Shown: piece by piece, positions 21,353 to 32,152 of the stretch
Layout: each line of letters opens with the position of its first letter
How positions within the stretch are numbered: the stretch's first letter is position 1
Assembly: GCA_002104905.1 (NCBI GenBank)
Contig: MCFE01000058.1
Location: forward strand, 62,001-126,000
Length of the DNA stretch: 64,000 nt
From: Basidiobolus meristosporus CBS 931.73
Taxonomy: Eukaryota > Basidiobolomycota > Basidiobolomycetes > Basidiobolales > Basidiobolaceae
Reading direction: 5' to 3'
The notes under the pieces: model-generated
The model's database searches: none
What the model was told of the DNA's origin: nothing
What the model saw: only the letters and a program-made list of their open reading frames with translations
Translations under genes and position numbers: made by a program

Positions 21353-23860
21353 CTGCCACTCAGCTTATGTTCATACTGACCAGTCCTAATTTGGACCTAA
21401 GATATTCAAACTTGTCTCTAGCTAATGGTTTGATAAATTGCCTAAATCTTTAAAGAGCTTCCTTAACCACATAGCTTCTTTTATAGCTTCACAGGCAGTC
21501 ATATACTCTGCCCCTGCGGTAAAAAGTGCTATGGTTTATTGCTTTCTTGAATTCCATGATAGTGCTCCTATATGGTAAAGAAAGGTGTATCCTGTGGCAG
21601 ATCTTCTGTCTTCCACGTTCTGTCCCCAATCAGCATTGGAGTATCCCACAAGATCTTGTTCTGAGTCTTTGTAGGAATACCTTAAGCAGATTTCAGCACT
21701 TCCTTCTAGGTATCTAAAAATCCACTTAACTGCTGCAATATGATCAGATCCATAGTTCTGATCAGGCTAGCAGACAGCTCCCACTGTAAATGAGATATCT
21801 GGATGTGTTCCAAGAATGATATACATAATAATGCAAATCATATACTGATAAGAAAAGTCAGGGCTTCCAGATGGCATCAAGCTCTTGTGATTTGGCTGAG
21901 TTTCGATCAGGTTAAGGTTTGTCTCCATTAGAGTAACTGCTAGTTTACAGTCTTCCATTTAATACATCCTTAGTATATCTTGAATATACTTGGGTTAACT
22001 TGAGGTGATAGTCTGGGTATTTCTGTCCATGAAGAACTTTATGCCTAAGTAGTAACTGAGTTCCCCTAGATTGGACATCCTGAACTCTTAAGATGGGCTG
22101 GATTTGATGTCTTCCAATGCTTCTAGCTTATTGGTGACTCAATAAGATCATCCACATATAAAACTAATAGAGCTGGATTTGCTGAATCTGGCTCATAGTA
22201 TATACTATAGTCAACTCTACACCTTTTGAAAGTCCAATACTCCAAATCAGAATCTATCTGGCAAATCCAGGCTCTTGGTGATTGTTTGAGACCATATAGA
22301 GCATTTTTAAGCTTGCCAACCAAACAGAGGCTTTTTTGGACAATAAACCCATCAGGCTAGTCTATGTACATGTCCTTATCAAGTTCTCCATTCTAAAAAG
22401 CAGTTTTCACCTCTTTTTGATGCATAAAAAGCTTATATTTGGCTGCAATAGCCAGTATTAATCCAATGAAATTGAACTTGGCTACTTGTGCAAAGGTCTC
22501 AGTAGAGTCAAGCCCTTTTGTTTGAGAGTATCCTTTGGTCAAAAGGCTTGCTTTGTATCTTTGAATTGTACCATCAGCCTTGCATTTGTCTTAAAGACCC
22601 TTCCTCATCCAAATGATTTTTAGTTGCTGGGTAATTTGACCAAGTCTCATGTTTGATGTTTCATCTGGGCCTGATACTCCTTGGTCATTGTAGATCTCCA
22701 AAGCTTTGTCTGAGGGCTATTTAGAGCCTCTTTGACAGCCTGGAGCTCATAAGTATAGACTGAGTAGGTATGGGCTAAGTTTGTACCCTCATTGATATAG
22801 TACTTGGGCTATATCTTGTCCAGTTGAATCTCCTGGCATTTAATACTAAAAGATCCCTTCCAGCTTCATGCTAAGGCACAGCTGTACGGTCCTCTGGAGT
22901 AAAAAAATTCTCATCAATTTGCTCTGATTCAACCCTGGCTATGAGTGGACTTGAGATCAAATTTCTGTCATCATCTGATGTCATTGTTTGCAAACAATGG
23001 CTTTTCATCAAATAACATACCCCTGGACTTGCTCAGCATCTTTGCTTTGGTAGTGTAGAATCTCTATGCTTTACTCACATTGCAGTAGCCCATGTTGCAA
23101 TTTAAGAAGTGTTTTGGATATAAGGAACCTATCAAGAAATAGTGATAATATTTTAACTGTTGTTTATTAATAAAGAAGCTCAGTATTTATACCTTTGTAG
23201 AAGTAAAACAGCTGTAACACTAAGTAAGGAGGGTTTCTCAGTATTTGGGAGCATTCTGTAACAGTTTCAGGGTTAGTACATAATAGTTAGTATTAGTGCT
23301 AATTTGATCCTGACTAAAAGGGAATAATCATAGGATCATAGATCTGAAGAAAGTGGCAAAGTTAGAGCTGTAAATTAGTCCCACAGTGACCAATACCAGT
23401 CCAGAATTGTTAAGTAAATTTTTAGCTGCAGAATGATACCAAATAGTCCAATATTTCAACAGCGCAAAAGTATTTATTTTACACTTGTGGCTCAAATTCA
23501 ACTAATATTAAGGCAGTCTCTTGGCATATGTTGCACACCCAGATATTCTTTGATGTTTTGTGCTTGGTCTGTATTCATTCCTTGCTTAAAATGGAGTAGG
23601 ATCACAAAGCACTCTGTTATGACTCTCATTTTTAAGGTATTTAGCTGTGGCAACTGATTCAACCCAAAAATCTTTGGATAGTTTTTGGTCATGGATCATA
23701 GATCTTACTGTATTAATTATTGATTTGTTTGATAGATATTCTTCCTTTGTCTCTGTGAAGTAAACCCACATGTTCTTGTATAACCATCAAGAAAAGTGAT
23801 TAATACTTCATCCCACCTAAGGCAAAATATAGCTGTATCTCCTTTCTTGGTTGTTATTGC
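21353..23860 (-). pseudogene. Copia A3 pol, broken
   Basis: On the minus strand: integrase core pieces (KNESHNRVLCDPTPF, 23771-23498), then the split by the B LTR, a linker, RT with the region [16 protein letters not shown] and VLYVDDLIE (22323-22123), and RNase H pieces (21958-21767 and towards 21480). Frames are very short, and substitutions and indels are denser than in A2. The YVDD loop is still readable. The integrase first half is poorly preserved. Confidence 0.75.
23093..23461 (-). repeat. Solo LTR of copia family B in A3
   Basis: 369 bases from TGTTGCAATTT to TTTCAACA, same length as the B1 and B4 LTRs. It interrupts the A3 sequence GCAGTAGCCCAAAAGTA. The flanks are GCCCA (23088-23092) and GCGCA (23462-23466), a 5-base target duplication with one change. 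Confidence 0.92.
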
Positions 23861-24506
23861 TTATTAAATCATTTTCTTCTTCCTTCTTATTGATGCACTA
23901 TTTTCTTAATTCTTCATCTTAGAGCCTTCCCTGTATATAACTTAAGGTCAAATCCTCAGTTCTGGATTTTAGGGCTATTACAAGGCACTAAAACTTCACT
24001 GTCAGGCTATTCAGGATTGTACTATCACATCCCCATCAGTGGTGGGTACACCTACATATTCCATCTCATCCACCAGCAGGATAATTCTGTTAATTGATTT
24101 TCATTTCCTCTCCAGGCAGCATCCTTGTCACAAAGAATTCTAGTCTAAGATACATTCTCTTAGCAGCCAAACATGACTGATATGCATTTTCTAATGCCTT
24201 CCTGGCATTCTTGGTGGTTTTTGCTGCTGAGCCTTGAATTGCAAATTTGTTTTTGCCATCAAGGCAAATGCATTTAAGGCACTTTGTTCTTTCTTCTGGT
24301 ACTTTAAGGCTTCCTCTCCCACATTTTTAAGGGGGCATTCTTTGCCCACAACAATATCCAATAGGCCTCTTTTTTCTAGCACCATCTTAATCTTCACCTT
24401 CTATACTTGGCAGTTAGATCCATCCAACTTTTCAGCAGAGGAAAAAATTTCAGTAATAGAAGCAGTAGTAAACATTGCAGAGAATGATAACATGAGGCTC
24501 ATAACA
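23861..24506 (-). pseudogene. Copia A3 gag, broken
   Basis: The minus strand carries gag blocks matching A2 and A5, including MKIKMVLEKRGLLDIVVG (24397) and KNVGEEALKYQKKEQSALNAFAL. The start region near 24475 reads like MFTTASITEIFSSAEKLDG. Short frames only. The protease portion between gag and integrase is largely lost. Confidence 0.72.
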
Positions 24507-24557
24507 TGTTGTTACAGTCTTGGAGATATTGGAAGTGATTGCAAGAGCAAGTTGATA

Positions 24558-26173
24558 ATAGACTTGTTCCATTGTACCATGCCAGAGCATGCAGCACAAT
24601 CTGTGGTCTCTAAGAATGATTATGTCTAATATTATAGCTACCAGTAGGCAGGGTTGCACTTGGGCAATTTTGCACCATGTGGGACAGTCTTGCACACTAT
24701 GGCACAATCTGACACAATGAGGTTAGCATGGATGATTGCACCAACTTGTAATGTTTGCATCACATATGCAATTGGATACTGCCATTATGGTAGGTAAAAT
24801 CTGGTATTTGGGTATGTTTTTTTAATGTAAATGGATATATATGTATATCACACTATAAACTACACTGCTACTTTTCACTTTGATTACCATCACTCCAATT
24901 GGATGGTATATCAGCGGCTAAGTGGTACAAAAGTATCCTGAAGCTGGCAGCCCCAATTGGCTCTTTGATCAATACACAAGCTACCTGATTTACCATCAAA
25001 TATCCTGTTTTACCAATTGTGCATGTAAATCCCTGATTCTAGAGATTGGACAAGGTGTCATTGCTAACATGCAATCAATTGAATAGGTGCAAAACAGATC
25101 TATTGGCTGCACTGGTGTAACATATAATGTATATATATGCAGGGTGCTTATTTATAGGGGTTCTTGCTCAAATGTGAGACAACCTTGATATTGCTTTTAT
25201 CAAAAATTTTTGATCACTGAATTGTGATGGCTTGATTTGGACTGCAAAAAAAAGCATTGTTTGAATTATGACAAATAATTGTGATTCAATGCAATTGCAT
25301 TGTCTTCTCCTAGTTATTTGTAGCACAGGGATTACTACTGGAGCATTTTTTAGCAATTTACTTTGCACACCTAACCTACTTCCTTGTTGACTGTCCTCCT
25401 GACTACTGGTGTATTTGTAGTCAGTATTTTGCTTCCTAGTTGATGAGTGCAATGCTGCTGCTTGGCTGCGCTTAATTACTCCAGATGATGCTACTGGACC
25501 AGCCTGCAGTTCTATGCACTGAAATGTTCTTTTACCTGCCAAAGGCTCTGGTGGTAGAGGCAGTTCATTTGGGTCATCATCCGTTGCCACTTGTTGACAT
25601 CCCTTGGCCTGCTCCAATGAACTTGTGTATATATGGGCAGTTGGGCAGGTTCTGGTGGTTTTGCTCTGAAGCACATGCATTGACCCAACATGTGCTGACA
25701 CAATGTGGGGCACTCTTGTGAAGGGTGTTGGCATAGTTTGAACTGATGTGTGCTGGCATGATGAAGTTGCAAGGGATGGTAAGGAATTCAGCAAGGTGTG
25801 CTGGTGCAATCTAGACGCTGTTGCTTGCGGTCTGTACTCTTCCTCTTAAAGCTCACCTTTTGATTCCTTAAGGTGTTCACTTACACTCTGTCTGATGCTT
25901 TGAAACTGGTGCCTGGATGAGTTGTGTGTATATTGCTCTCAGAAGCCACCTAGGTATACTAACATATCACATAATACATTAATCATTTGAGGCAAAAACT
26001 TGAACAAAATCTCTTGGTGCCCAGAGTTGAGGCACAAACAGACACATCCAGCCGGCACTGCATAAATTCCTGCAAAATTATTCCTGCATGGCTTCCTCAG
26101 CAAATCTCTTCACTCTCAGCTCATTCTTGATTTCAATAGTTGTCTTGTTATTTATCTTCTTACATACATACAG
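24558..26173. other. Unassigned block, possibly a decayed DNA transposon
   Basis: The A3 LTR ends abruptly and the sequence TAATAGACTTGTTCCATTGT begins at about 24556. This is nearly the same as the inward-facing right end of the MITE-like element at 59141-59353. Inside the first 200 bases short GCAC/GGCAC motifs repeat, again as in that element. The block ends at 26173, where B2 begins. It holds one 213-codon frame on the minus strand (25168-25809) and a TATA-rich spacer (25120-25165). I did not find a matching opposite end, so the transposon reading is tentative. Confidence 0.4.
25168..25809 (-). CDS. Hypothetical 213-aa frame, unrecognised
   Basis: An uninterrupted frame from ATG at 25809 to 25168. 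It is rich in Ser, Thr, Gln and His in the first half, with an acidic/proline patch (DDDPNELPLPPEPL, about residues 77-90). The second half has charged segments (SSTRKQNTDYKYTSSQEDSQQ) and then ITRRRQCN. No domain is recognised, there is no signal peptide and no clear membrane span. A second frame (25772-25512) overlaps it, and upstream minus-strand sequence (26150-26050) also reads like protein (NNKTTIEIKNELRVKRFAEEA), so this may be one exon or one surviving frame of a longer, broken gene. Confidence 0.3.
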   Translation of the reverse strand: MHQHTLLNSLPSLATSSCQHTSVQTMPTPFTRVPHIVSAHVGSMHVLQSKTTRTCPTAHIYTSSLEQAKGCQQVATDDDPNELPLPPEPLAGKRTFQCIELQAGPVASSGVIKRSQAAALHSSTRKQNTDYKYTSSQEDSQQGSRLGVQSKLLKNAPVVIPVLQITRRRQCNCIESQLFVIIQTMLFFAVQIKPSQFSDQKFLIKAISRLSHI

Positions 26174-26313
26174 TGTTGATATATTGGACAATTTGGTGTC
26201 ATTCTGCTGCTAAAAATTTACTTAACAATTCTGGACTTGTCTTGGTCACTGTGGTACTGATTTACAGCTCTAACTTTGCCGCTTTCATCAGATCTATGAC
26301 CTTATGATTATTC

Positions 26314-26682
26314 TGTTGCAATTTAAGAAGTGATTTGGATATAAGGAACCTATCAAGAAGTAGTGATAATAGTTGAACTGTTGTTTATTCATAAAGAAGC
26401 TAAGTATTTATACCTTTGTAGAAGTAATACAGCTGCAACACTAAGTAGGGAGGGTTTCTCAATATTCAGGAGCATTCTGTAACAGTTTCAGGGTTAGTAC
26501 ATAATGTTTGGTAATAGTGCTAATTTGATCCTGACTATAGAGGAATAATCATAAGATCATATATCTGGAGAAAGTGGCAAAGTTAAGGCAGTAAATGAGT
26601 CCTACAGTGACTAAGACTAGCCTAGAATTGTTGGAAAAATTTTTAGCTGCTGAATGATACCAAATAGTCCAATATTTCAACA
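26314..26682 (-). repeat. 3' LTR of B1
   Basis: 369 bases, TGTTGCAATTT to TTTCAACA. The adjoining tract 26683-26696 (TAGTTGAGGGGGAG on the minus strand) is the polypurine tract. Confidence 0.95.
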
Positions 26683-26807
26683 CTCCCCCTCAACTAAATA
26701 ATTTCTTAATCCCAATTTCTCTCTAAGGATCTCAAACTGTGGCCAAGCTAGTGGTTTTGTCAATATGTCTGCCACCATTTTGTCAGTTGGGCAGTAAACC
26801 AGCTCCA

Positions 26808-28824
26808 CTAAGTTATTTCTACAGCTTCCCTCACAAAGTGATGCTGTATATCAATGTGCTTAGTTCTGGCATGATTAGTAGGATTTCTAGCTAATGAAAT
26901 ACAACTTTGATTATCCTTGTAAATACATGTTGGTTCACCTGAATTAAAACCTAAGTCTTTGAATAATTTTTGTATGCCATAAAGCCTCCTTAGTTGCTTG
27001 ACATGCAGCCATATATTTGGCTTCAGTTGTAGATAGTGCCACAGTTGGTCATTTCTTGCAATTCCAAGTAATAGCTGCACCAGCATAAAGAAATACATAG
27101 CCTGTGGTAGAGCGTCTGTCAATCAGATCCCTACCCCAATCTGAATCACTATAACCATTGAATTTTCACCTACTAGCTGTTCCAGAGTATTCCAGTACCA
27201 TATTTATGGTACCTTGTAGATATCTGAAAATCCGCTTAACTGCTGCAATTTGATCTGATCCATAACTCTGCATGAATTGACTGACTATTCCAACTGCTAC
27301 TGCAATGTCTGGACATGTAGACACCATCAAATACATTAGGCTACCAACCATTGATTGATAGAGAAAGTTTTGGTCCATATTTGAGCTGTTTTCATCTATA
27401 ACTGGCTGAGATTTGCTTAATTTCAGGTTATTGTCCATAGGGGTTGCTGCAGGCTTGCAATTTTCCATTTTGAAGCATCTAAGAATGTCCCTGATGCACT
27501 TAGACTGATTCAGCACAATTTTCTGCGTAGGTATGTCAAATCTGACCTCAATTCCAAGAAAATAGCTCAATTTTTCAAGATCTTTCATCTCAAACTTGCT
27601 GAAAAGATCTGATTTCGTCTGTTTAAGTGCCTCTTGATCACTTGTAGCAATAATTAGGTCGTCCACATAAAGAACTACAATGATCACACCCTTTTTGAGC
27701 TGTTTCACATATATACTGTGATCTGCAGTGCTACAAGAGAACCCCATTTCCACTAGATATGTGTCAATCTTGTTATACCATGCTCTGGGTGCCTGCTTAA
27801 GCCCATACAACAATTTTCTAAGTTTGCACACCTTATGGGGGCTTTTTGGATTGGTAAAACCTTCTGGTTGCTCCATATATATAGTTTCTTGCAAATCCCC
27901 ATTTAGAAAGGCTGTTTTGATGTCCATTTGGTGTAGATCTTGACTGTGCACAGCTGCCAGGGCTAGAACTGTCCCAATAGAGTTGAACTTGGCAACCAGA
28001 GCAAATGTTTCCTTAAAGTCTAGTCCCTGGATCTGGGAATAGCCTTTAGCTACCAATCTAGCCTTGTACCTATCAACGGCACCATTTGAGGTTATCTTGA
28101 TCTTGTAGACCCATCTACATCCTATTGGCTTTCTCCCATTTGGTAAATCTACCAGTTCCCACGTTTTTGCCTTGATCAGTGATTGGTACTCCTCCTGCAT
28201 GGCTTGTTGCCACTTAGTAGCATCTGGACCTTGCATTGCCTGTTCCAGATTCTGAGGTTTGGCACATAAGGCAAGATAAGCTTCTTCACAATCATTGGAT
28301 TTCTGCCACCAGGATCCAGGGGCATTTCTTATTCTGGTAGATCTCCTAACTGGGATAATCTGTTCTGATCTGGAACTGGTAGAAGTATCTTCCATCTCTG
28401 GCTGGATTTGGTACGTATCTTCTTCATTTGTGTTGATTGCATCATCAGGCAGCTGGCCAATGATTTCTGTGGCTTTCTGATCTGAATTCTCCTTAAATAC
28501 AATGTCCCTGCTCTTGATCAGCTTCTGAATTTTGCCATCATACACTCTATACCCTTTAGTATCTTCACAATACCCAAGAAAGATCCCTTTTCTACTCTTT
28601 GGTTCCAACTTTGAGCGTTTTTTGTCAGGGATGTGATAAAAAACATCACTGCCAAAGATCCTGAGGTGCTGGAGATCTGGTTTTTTGCCTGTATATGCTT
28701 CAAAGGGTGTAAAATCATGTAGTGCTGTTGTTGGGCAACTGTTCTTGATGTATACAGCGGTAGCAACAGATTCAGCCCAAAACTTGTAGTCCATTCCCTT
28801 ATCATGTAGCATAGATCTTCCCAT
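26808..28824 (-). pseudogene. Copia B1 integrase C-terminus, RT and RNase H
   Basis: A 552-codon frame (28824-27166) starts in the integrase core end (GRSMLHDKGMDYKFWAESVA), passes the GKKPDLQHLRIFG block and a linker, then holds complete RT ([43 protein letters not shown]) and the start of RNase H. Two stops at about 27165 interrupt; RNase H continues (DRRSTTGY, ALSTTEAKYMA, HARTKHIDIQHH) to 26808 and then KPLAR-like sequence towards the polypurine tract. It would copy element RNA into DNA in the particle. The catalytic YVDD and RNase H acidic residues are intact, so inactivation rests on few stops. Confidence 0.88.
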
Positions 28825-28866
28825 CTCTACTATTGTTTTATTTGCATGTTCTGCTACTCCATTTTG

Positions 28867-29694
28867 CTATGGAGTATGAGGAACTGTGGTCTGTTGAAGA
28901 ATACTGGTAGACAAGCAGTATTTTGCAAACTCCTTTGAGCAGTATTCTCCTCCATTGTCCCTTTGTAGTACCTTCAATTTACTCCCAGTTTGTGTTTCTG
29001 CCCTGTTCTTGAAGTGCTTAAATGTCTCTAAAGCTTCATCCTTTGTTTTGAGGAAGTACACCCATGTATATCTTGTCTTGTCATCAATAAACGTCATAAA
29101 GTATCTCTTGGCTCCAAAAAACAGTGTTCTCATGGGGCCACATATGTCTGAGTGTACAATAGCCAATATTTTGGTGGTATTGATGCCTTCTGAGCTCTTG
29201 AAACGTTGCCTAGCTTGTTTGCCATATGAACATCCCTTACAAACATTCAATTCGATTGGAATTGAGTATTTTAGGCCCAAAACAAGCTGATTTTTCACCA
29301 ATTGGCTCATTTTCTGTTCCCCTATATGTCCTAGCCTCCTATGCCACGTCTCCCAGTTGGTTTCATCAGTTTCAGCAATGTTGACATACTCAGGTACAAT
29401 GATCTTGCATTGTAACTTGTATATATTGTGCTCTCTAATTCCCAAAGCTAATTTTTGTCCATTTTCACTCAATATTGAGCAGCTCAGCTTAGTAAAAACA
29501 AATTTCAGTCCCTGAGTAGTTGCTTTACTGACTGAGAGTTGGTTCTTAGCTATTCCAGGTACATAGAGTATGTCAGTCAGTTTTGCTGTTGTTGTTCCTG
29601 AGTTATCACTCATATTTAGTTGTATAGACCCACTGGTGGTAGCTTCAAATGCAGAGTTATCTCCCAGATAAACCTTTCTTACGGGAATAGTCTT
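28867..29694 (-). pseudogene. Copia B1 integrase, N-terminal two-thirds
   Basis: A 248-codon frame (29613-28867), preceded in frame by the protease end. The zinc finger is complete (WHRRLGHIGEQKM ... CKGCSYGKQ). The catalytic core has FIDDKTRYTW and RDNGGEY; the third acidic residue lies just past a stop in QNGVAE. That stop is TAG where related copies have CAG, a single C-to-T change. The protein inserts the DNA copy into the genome and makes 5-base duplications, as seen around the elements here. Confidence 0.88.
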
Positions 29695-30594
29695 TCAGTT
29701 GCTGAACCAATCCTTTATACCACAAATATGCTGTGATGCTCCAGAGTCAATATACCATTCATTACTTCGGTTACTTGCACTCTCTTGTACAGTGACAAAT
29801 AACTGTTCATCAGTAGTTATATGGTTTGCCTGCTCTAGTTTCTGTTTTTTGTCTGCTTGTTTCTTCTTGCATTCTCTTACCAAGTGTCCTGGCTTCTTAC
29901 AGTAGTTACAGCAGCCAGGTTTTCTTTGGTTTTATTGCTTTCCCTTCTTTTCTGTATGCCTTTCTGAACTGAATAAAGCATTATCTTCAATTTTCTCTGC
30001 TTGATCATTACGTCTGAGTTCTTCATCAAGAACTCTTCCTTTGACATAGTCTAAAGTCAAGTTGTCTTCTCTGCTTTCAAAAGAAAGTATGAGTGGCTCA
30101 TACTCATCTGGTAGGCTGCAAAGCAGACAGGGTATCTTTTCTTCATCATCTAGACCAGCATCAATACTGTAAAATTCTTCTGCAAGTGTCTCCATTCTGG
30201 TAATGAGTTGTAGCATGTCATCATCTGGCTTTTTTCTCATGTTGAAGAATTTTTGTTTCAAATAAAGCTTGCTTGATACTGACTTTGCTCTAAAGATCTT
30301 CTCTAGGGATTCCCATGCTGCTTTGGCAGTATTTGAGGCATGGATTTGTCCAATGAAGGAGTCTTGCACATTGATGCATATTGCATTGAAGACCTTTCTC
30401 TCCTTCTCTTGAAACTTCTCCACATCTTCTGCTGTTCCTTTGGGCTCAACTTCCTTTCCTGTTACTATGTTCCAAAGCTTTCTTTCCTCAAGGTGGATCT
30501 GCATCTTGATTCTCCAAAGTCTGTAGTTCTTCCCATCAAACCTCTCCTTTACAGGGAAGATGTTGGTATTGCTTTGTTTGCTGGTGGAAGTCAT
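29695..30594 (-). pseudogene. Copia B1 gag and protease start
   Basis: Gag starts at 30594 (MTSTSKQSNTNIFPVKERFDG), 36 bases inside the 5' LTR, and is open for 220 codons to a TAA at 29932-29934 that stands where B4 has a Gln codon. The frame then resumes with a zinc knuckle (CNYCKKPGHLVREC) and the protease motif WYIDSGASQHICG, with catalytic Asp present, ending at a stop near 29695. Gag has the usual copia capsid features (YRLWRIKMQIHLEERKLW, LYLKQKFFNMRKKPDDD). Confidence 0.9.
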
Positions 30595-30617
30595 CTTTAG
30601 AATAGATTAAGGCAATC

Positions 30618-30630
30618 GGGGCTGATAACC
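30618..30630 (-). other. B1 primer-binding site
   Basis: GGTTATCAGCCCC on the minus strand follows the 5' LTR directly. B2 has GGTCTTGAGCCCC in the same place (31234). It fits a tRNA-half primer as in other copia elements; the exact tRNA was not tested. Confidence 0.65.
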
Positions 30631-30999
30631 TGTTACAATTTAAGAAGTGATTTGGATATAAGGAACTTATCAAGAAGTAGTGATAATAGTTGAACTGTTG
30701 TTTATTCATAAAGAAGCTCAGTATTTATACCCTTGTAGAAGTAATACAGCTGCAACACTAAGTAGGGAGGGTTTCTCAATATTCAGGAGCATTCTGTAAC
30801 AGTTTCAGGGTTAGTACATAATGTTTGGTAATAGTGCTAATTTGATCCTGACTATAGGGGAATAATCATAACATCATATATCGGGAGAAAGTGGCAAAGT
30901 TAAGGCAGTAAATGAGTCCTACAGTGACTAAGACTAGCCTAGAATTGTTAAGTAAATTTTTAGCTGCTGAATGATACCAAATAGTCCAATATTTCAACA
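30631..30999 (-). repeat. 5' LTR of B1
   Basis: 369 bases, paired with 26314-26682. It starts (minus strand) TGTTGAAATATTGG and ends AATTGTAACA. Confidence 0.95.
30701..30730 (-). promoter_or_regulatory. B LTR TATA box and poly(A) signal
   Basis: On the minus strand GTATAAATAC (30730-30721) is followed after 14 bases by AATAAA (30706-30701). The same pair is present in B2, B3, B4 and the solo B LTRs. Confidence 0.6.
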
Positions 31000-31004
31000 T
31001 ATTC

Positions 31005-31233
31005 CCCTATAGTCAGGATCAAACTTGCACTAATACTAACTATTATGTACCCACCCTGAAGCTGTTGCAGTATGCTCCTGAAAATTGAGAAACCCTCCTT
31101 ACTTAGTGTTACCACTGTATTACTTCTACAAAGGTATAAAAACTGAGCTTCTTTATGAATAAACAACAGTTCAACTATTTTCACTATTTCTTGATAAGTT
31201 CCTTATATCCAAATCACTTCTTAAATTGCAACA
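31005..31233 (+). repeat. Second part of the B2 5' LTR
   Basis: Continues the LTR begun at 26174-26313 after the B1 insertion and ends AAATTGCAACA, followed by a primer-binding site. Confidence 0.9.
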
Positions 31234-31269
31234 GGTCTTGAGCCCCAATTGCCTTAATCTATTCTAAAG

Positions 31270-32152
31270 ATGACTTCTACCAGCAAACAGTACAACACAA
31301 ACATCTTCCCTGCAAAGGAGAGGTTTGATGGAAGGAACTACAGACTTTGGATAATCAAGATGCATATCCACCTTGAGGAAAGGAAGCTTTGGAATATAGT
31401 AACAAGAAAAGAAGTTAAACCCAAAGGAACAGCAGAAGAAGTGGAGATGTTTCAAGAGAAGGAGAGAAAGGCCTTTAATGCCATAAGTATCAATGTGCAA
31501 GATTCCTTCATTGGACAAATTGATGCCTGAAGTACAGCCAAAACAGCATGGGAATCCTTAGCGTAGATCTTTAGGCAAAGTCAGTATCAAGCAAGCTTTA
31601 TTTGAAACAAAAGTTCTTCAACATGAGGAAGAAGCCGGATGATGACATGCTACAACTCATTACCACAATGGAGACACTTGCAGAAGAACTTTACAGTATT
31701 AATGCTGGTGTAGATGATGAAGAAAAGCTATTCTGTCTGCTTTGCAGCCTACCAGACAAGTATGAGCCACTCATACTTTCTTTTGAAAGCGGAGAAGACA
31801 ACTTGACTTTAGACTATGTCAAAGGAAGACTCCTCCACAAAGAACTCAGATATGATGATCAAGCGGAGAAAATCAAAGATGATGCTTTATTCAGTTCAGA
31901 AAGGCACTCAGGAAAGAAGGGAAAACAACAAAACCAAAGAAAGCCTTGTTGCTGCAACTATTGTAAAACGCCAGGCCACTGGGCAAGAGATTGCAACAGG
32001 AAACAAACAGTCAAAAAACAGAAACTAGAGCAGGCAAACCATATAACTACTGATGAACAGTTACTTGTAACCGTACAAGAGAGTTCAAGTAACCAGAGTA
32101 ATGCATGGTATACTAACCCCGGAGCATCACAGCATATTTGAGTTATAAAGGA
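31270..32152 (+). pseudogene. Copia B2 gag and protease start, broken
   Basis: Gag starts MTSTSKQYNTNIFPAKERFDG at 31270, has a stop at 31528-31530, then reopens at 31602 for 179 codons with MRKKPDDDMLQL and the zinc knuckle CNYCKTPGHWARDC. The protease motif is WYTNPGASQHI: both the catalytic Asp (now Asn) and the Ser (now Pro) are changed, so the protease is dead. A stop follows at once. Confidence 0.88.

Larger units (their letters stand above)
20361..24557 (-). mobile_element. Degenerate copia element A3
   Basis: A minus-strand A-family element abutting A1. Its 3' LTR is damaged: the first about 60 bases are missing and a foreign 695-base block splits it (LTR pieces 20361-20423 and 21124-21352). 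RNase H, RT, integrase and gag remnants follow in order to 24506, then the first about 50 bases of a 5' LTR (24507-24557) before homology stops. A solo B LTR lies inside the integrase region at 23093-23461. Confidence 0.82.
26314..30999 (-). mobile_element. Complete copia element B1, best-preserved element in the window
   Basis: 4686 bases, both LTRs present (26314-26682 and 30631-30999), flanked by TATTC (26309-26313 and 31000-31004). By eye the LTRs differ at about 11 of 369 positions, so about 97% identical. The coding region is close to one continuous gag-pol, as usual for copia, broken by only a few stops. Protease DSGA, integrase D, D and E, RT YVDD and RNase H residues are all readable. 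It sits inside the LTR of B2, a member of its own family, in the opposite direction. Confidence 0.95.

Noticed and set aside
25485-25721. 78-codon plus-strand frame with hydrophobic residues
   Set aside because: Antisense of the longer 25168-25809 frame and of lower quality.
27728-27943. Short plus-strand frame repeated at 33760-34074 (minus)
   Set aside because: Antisense of B-family RT in both places.
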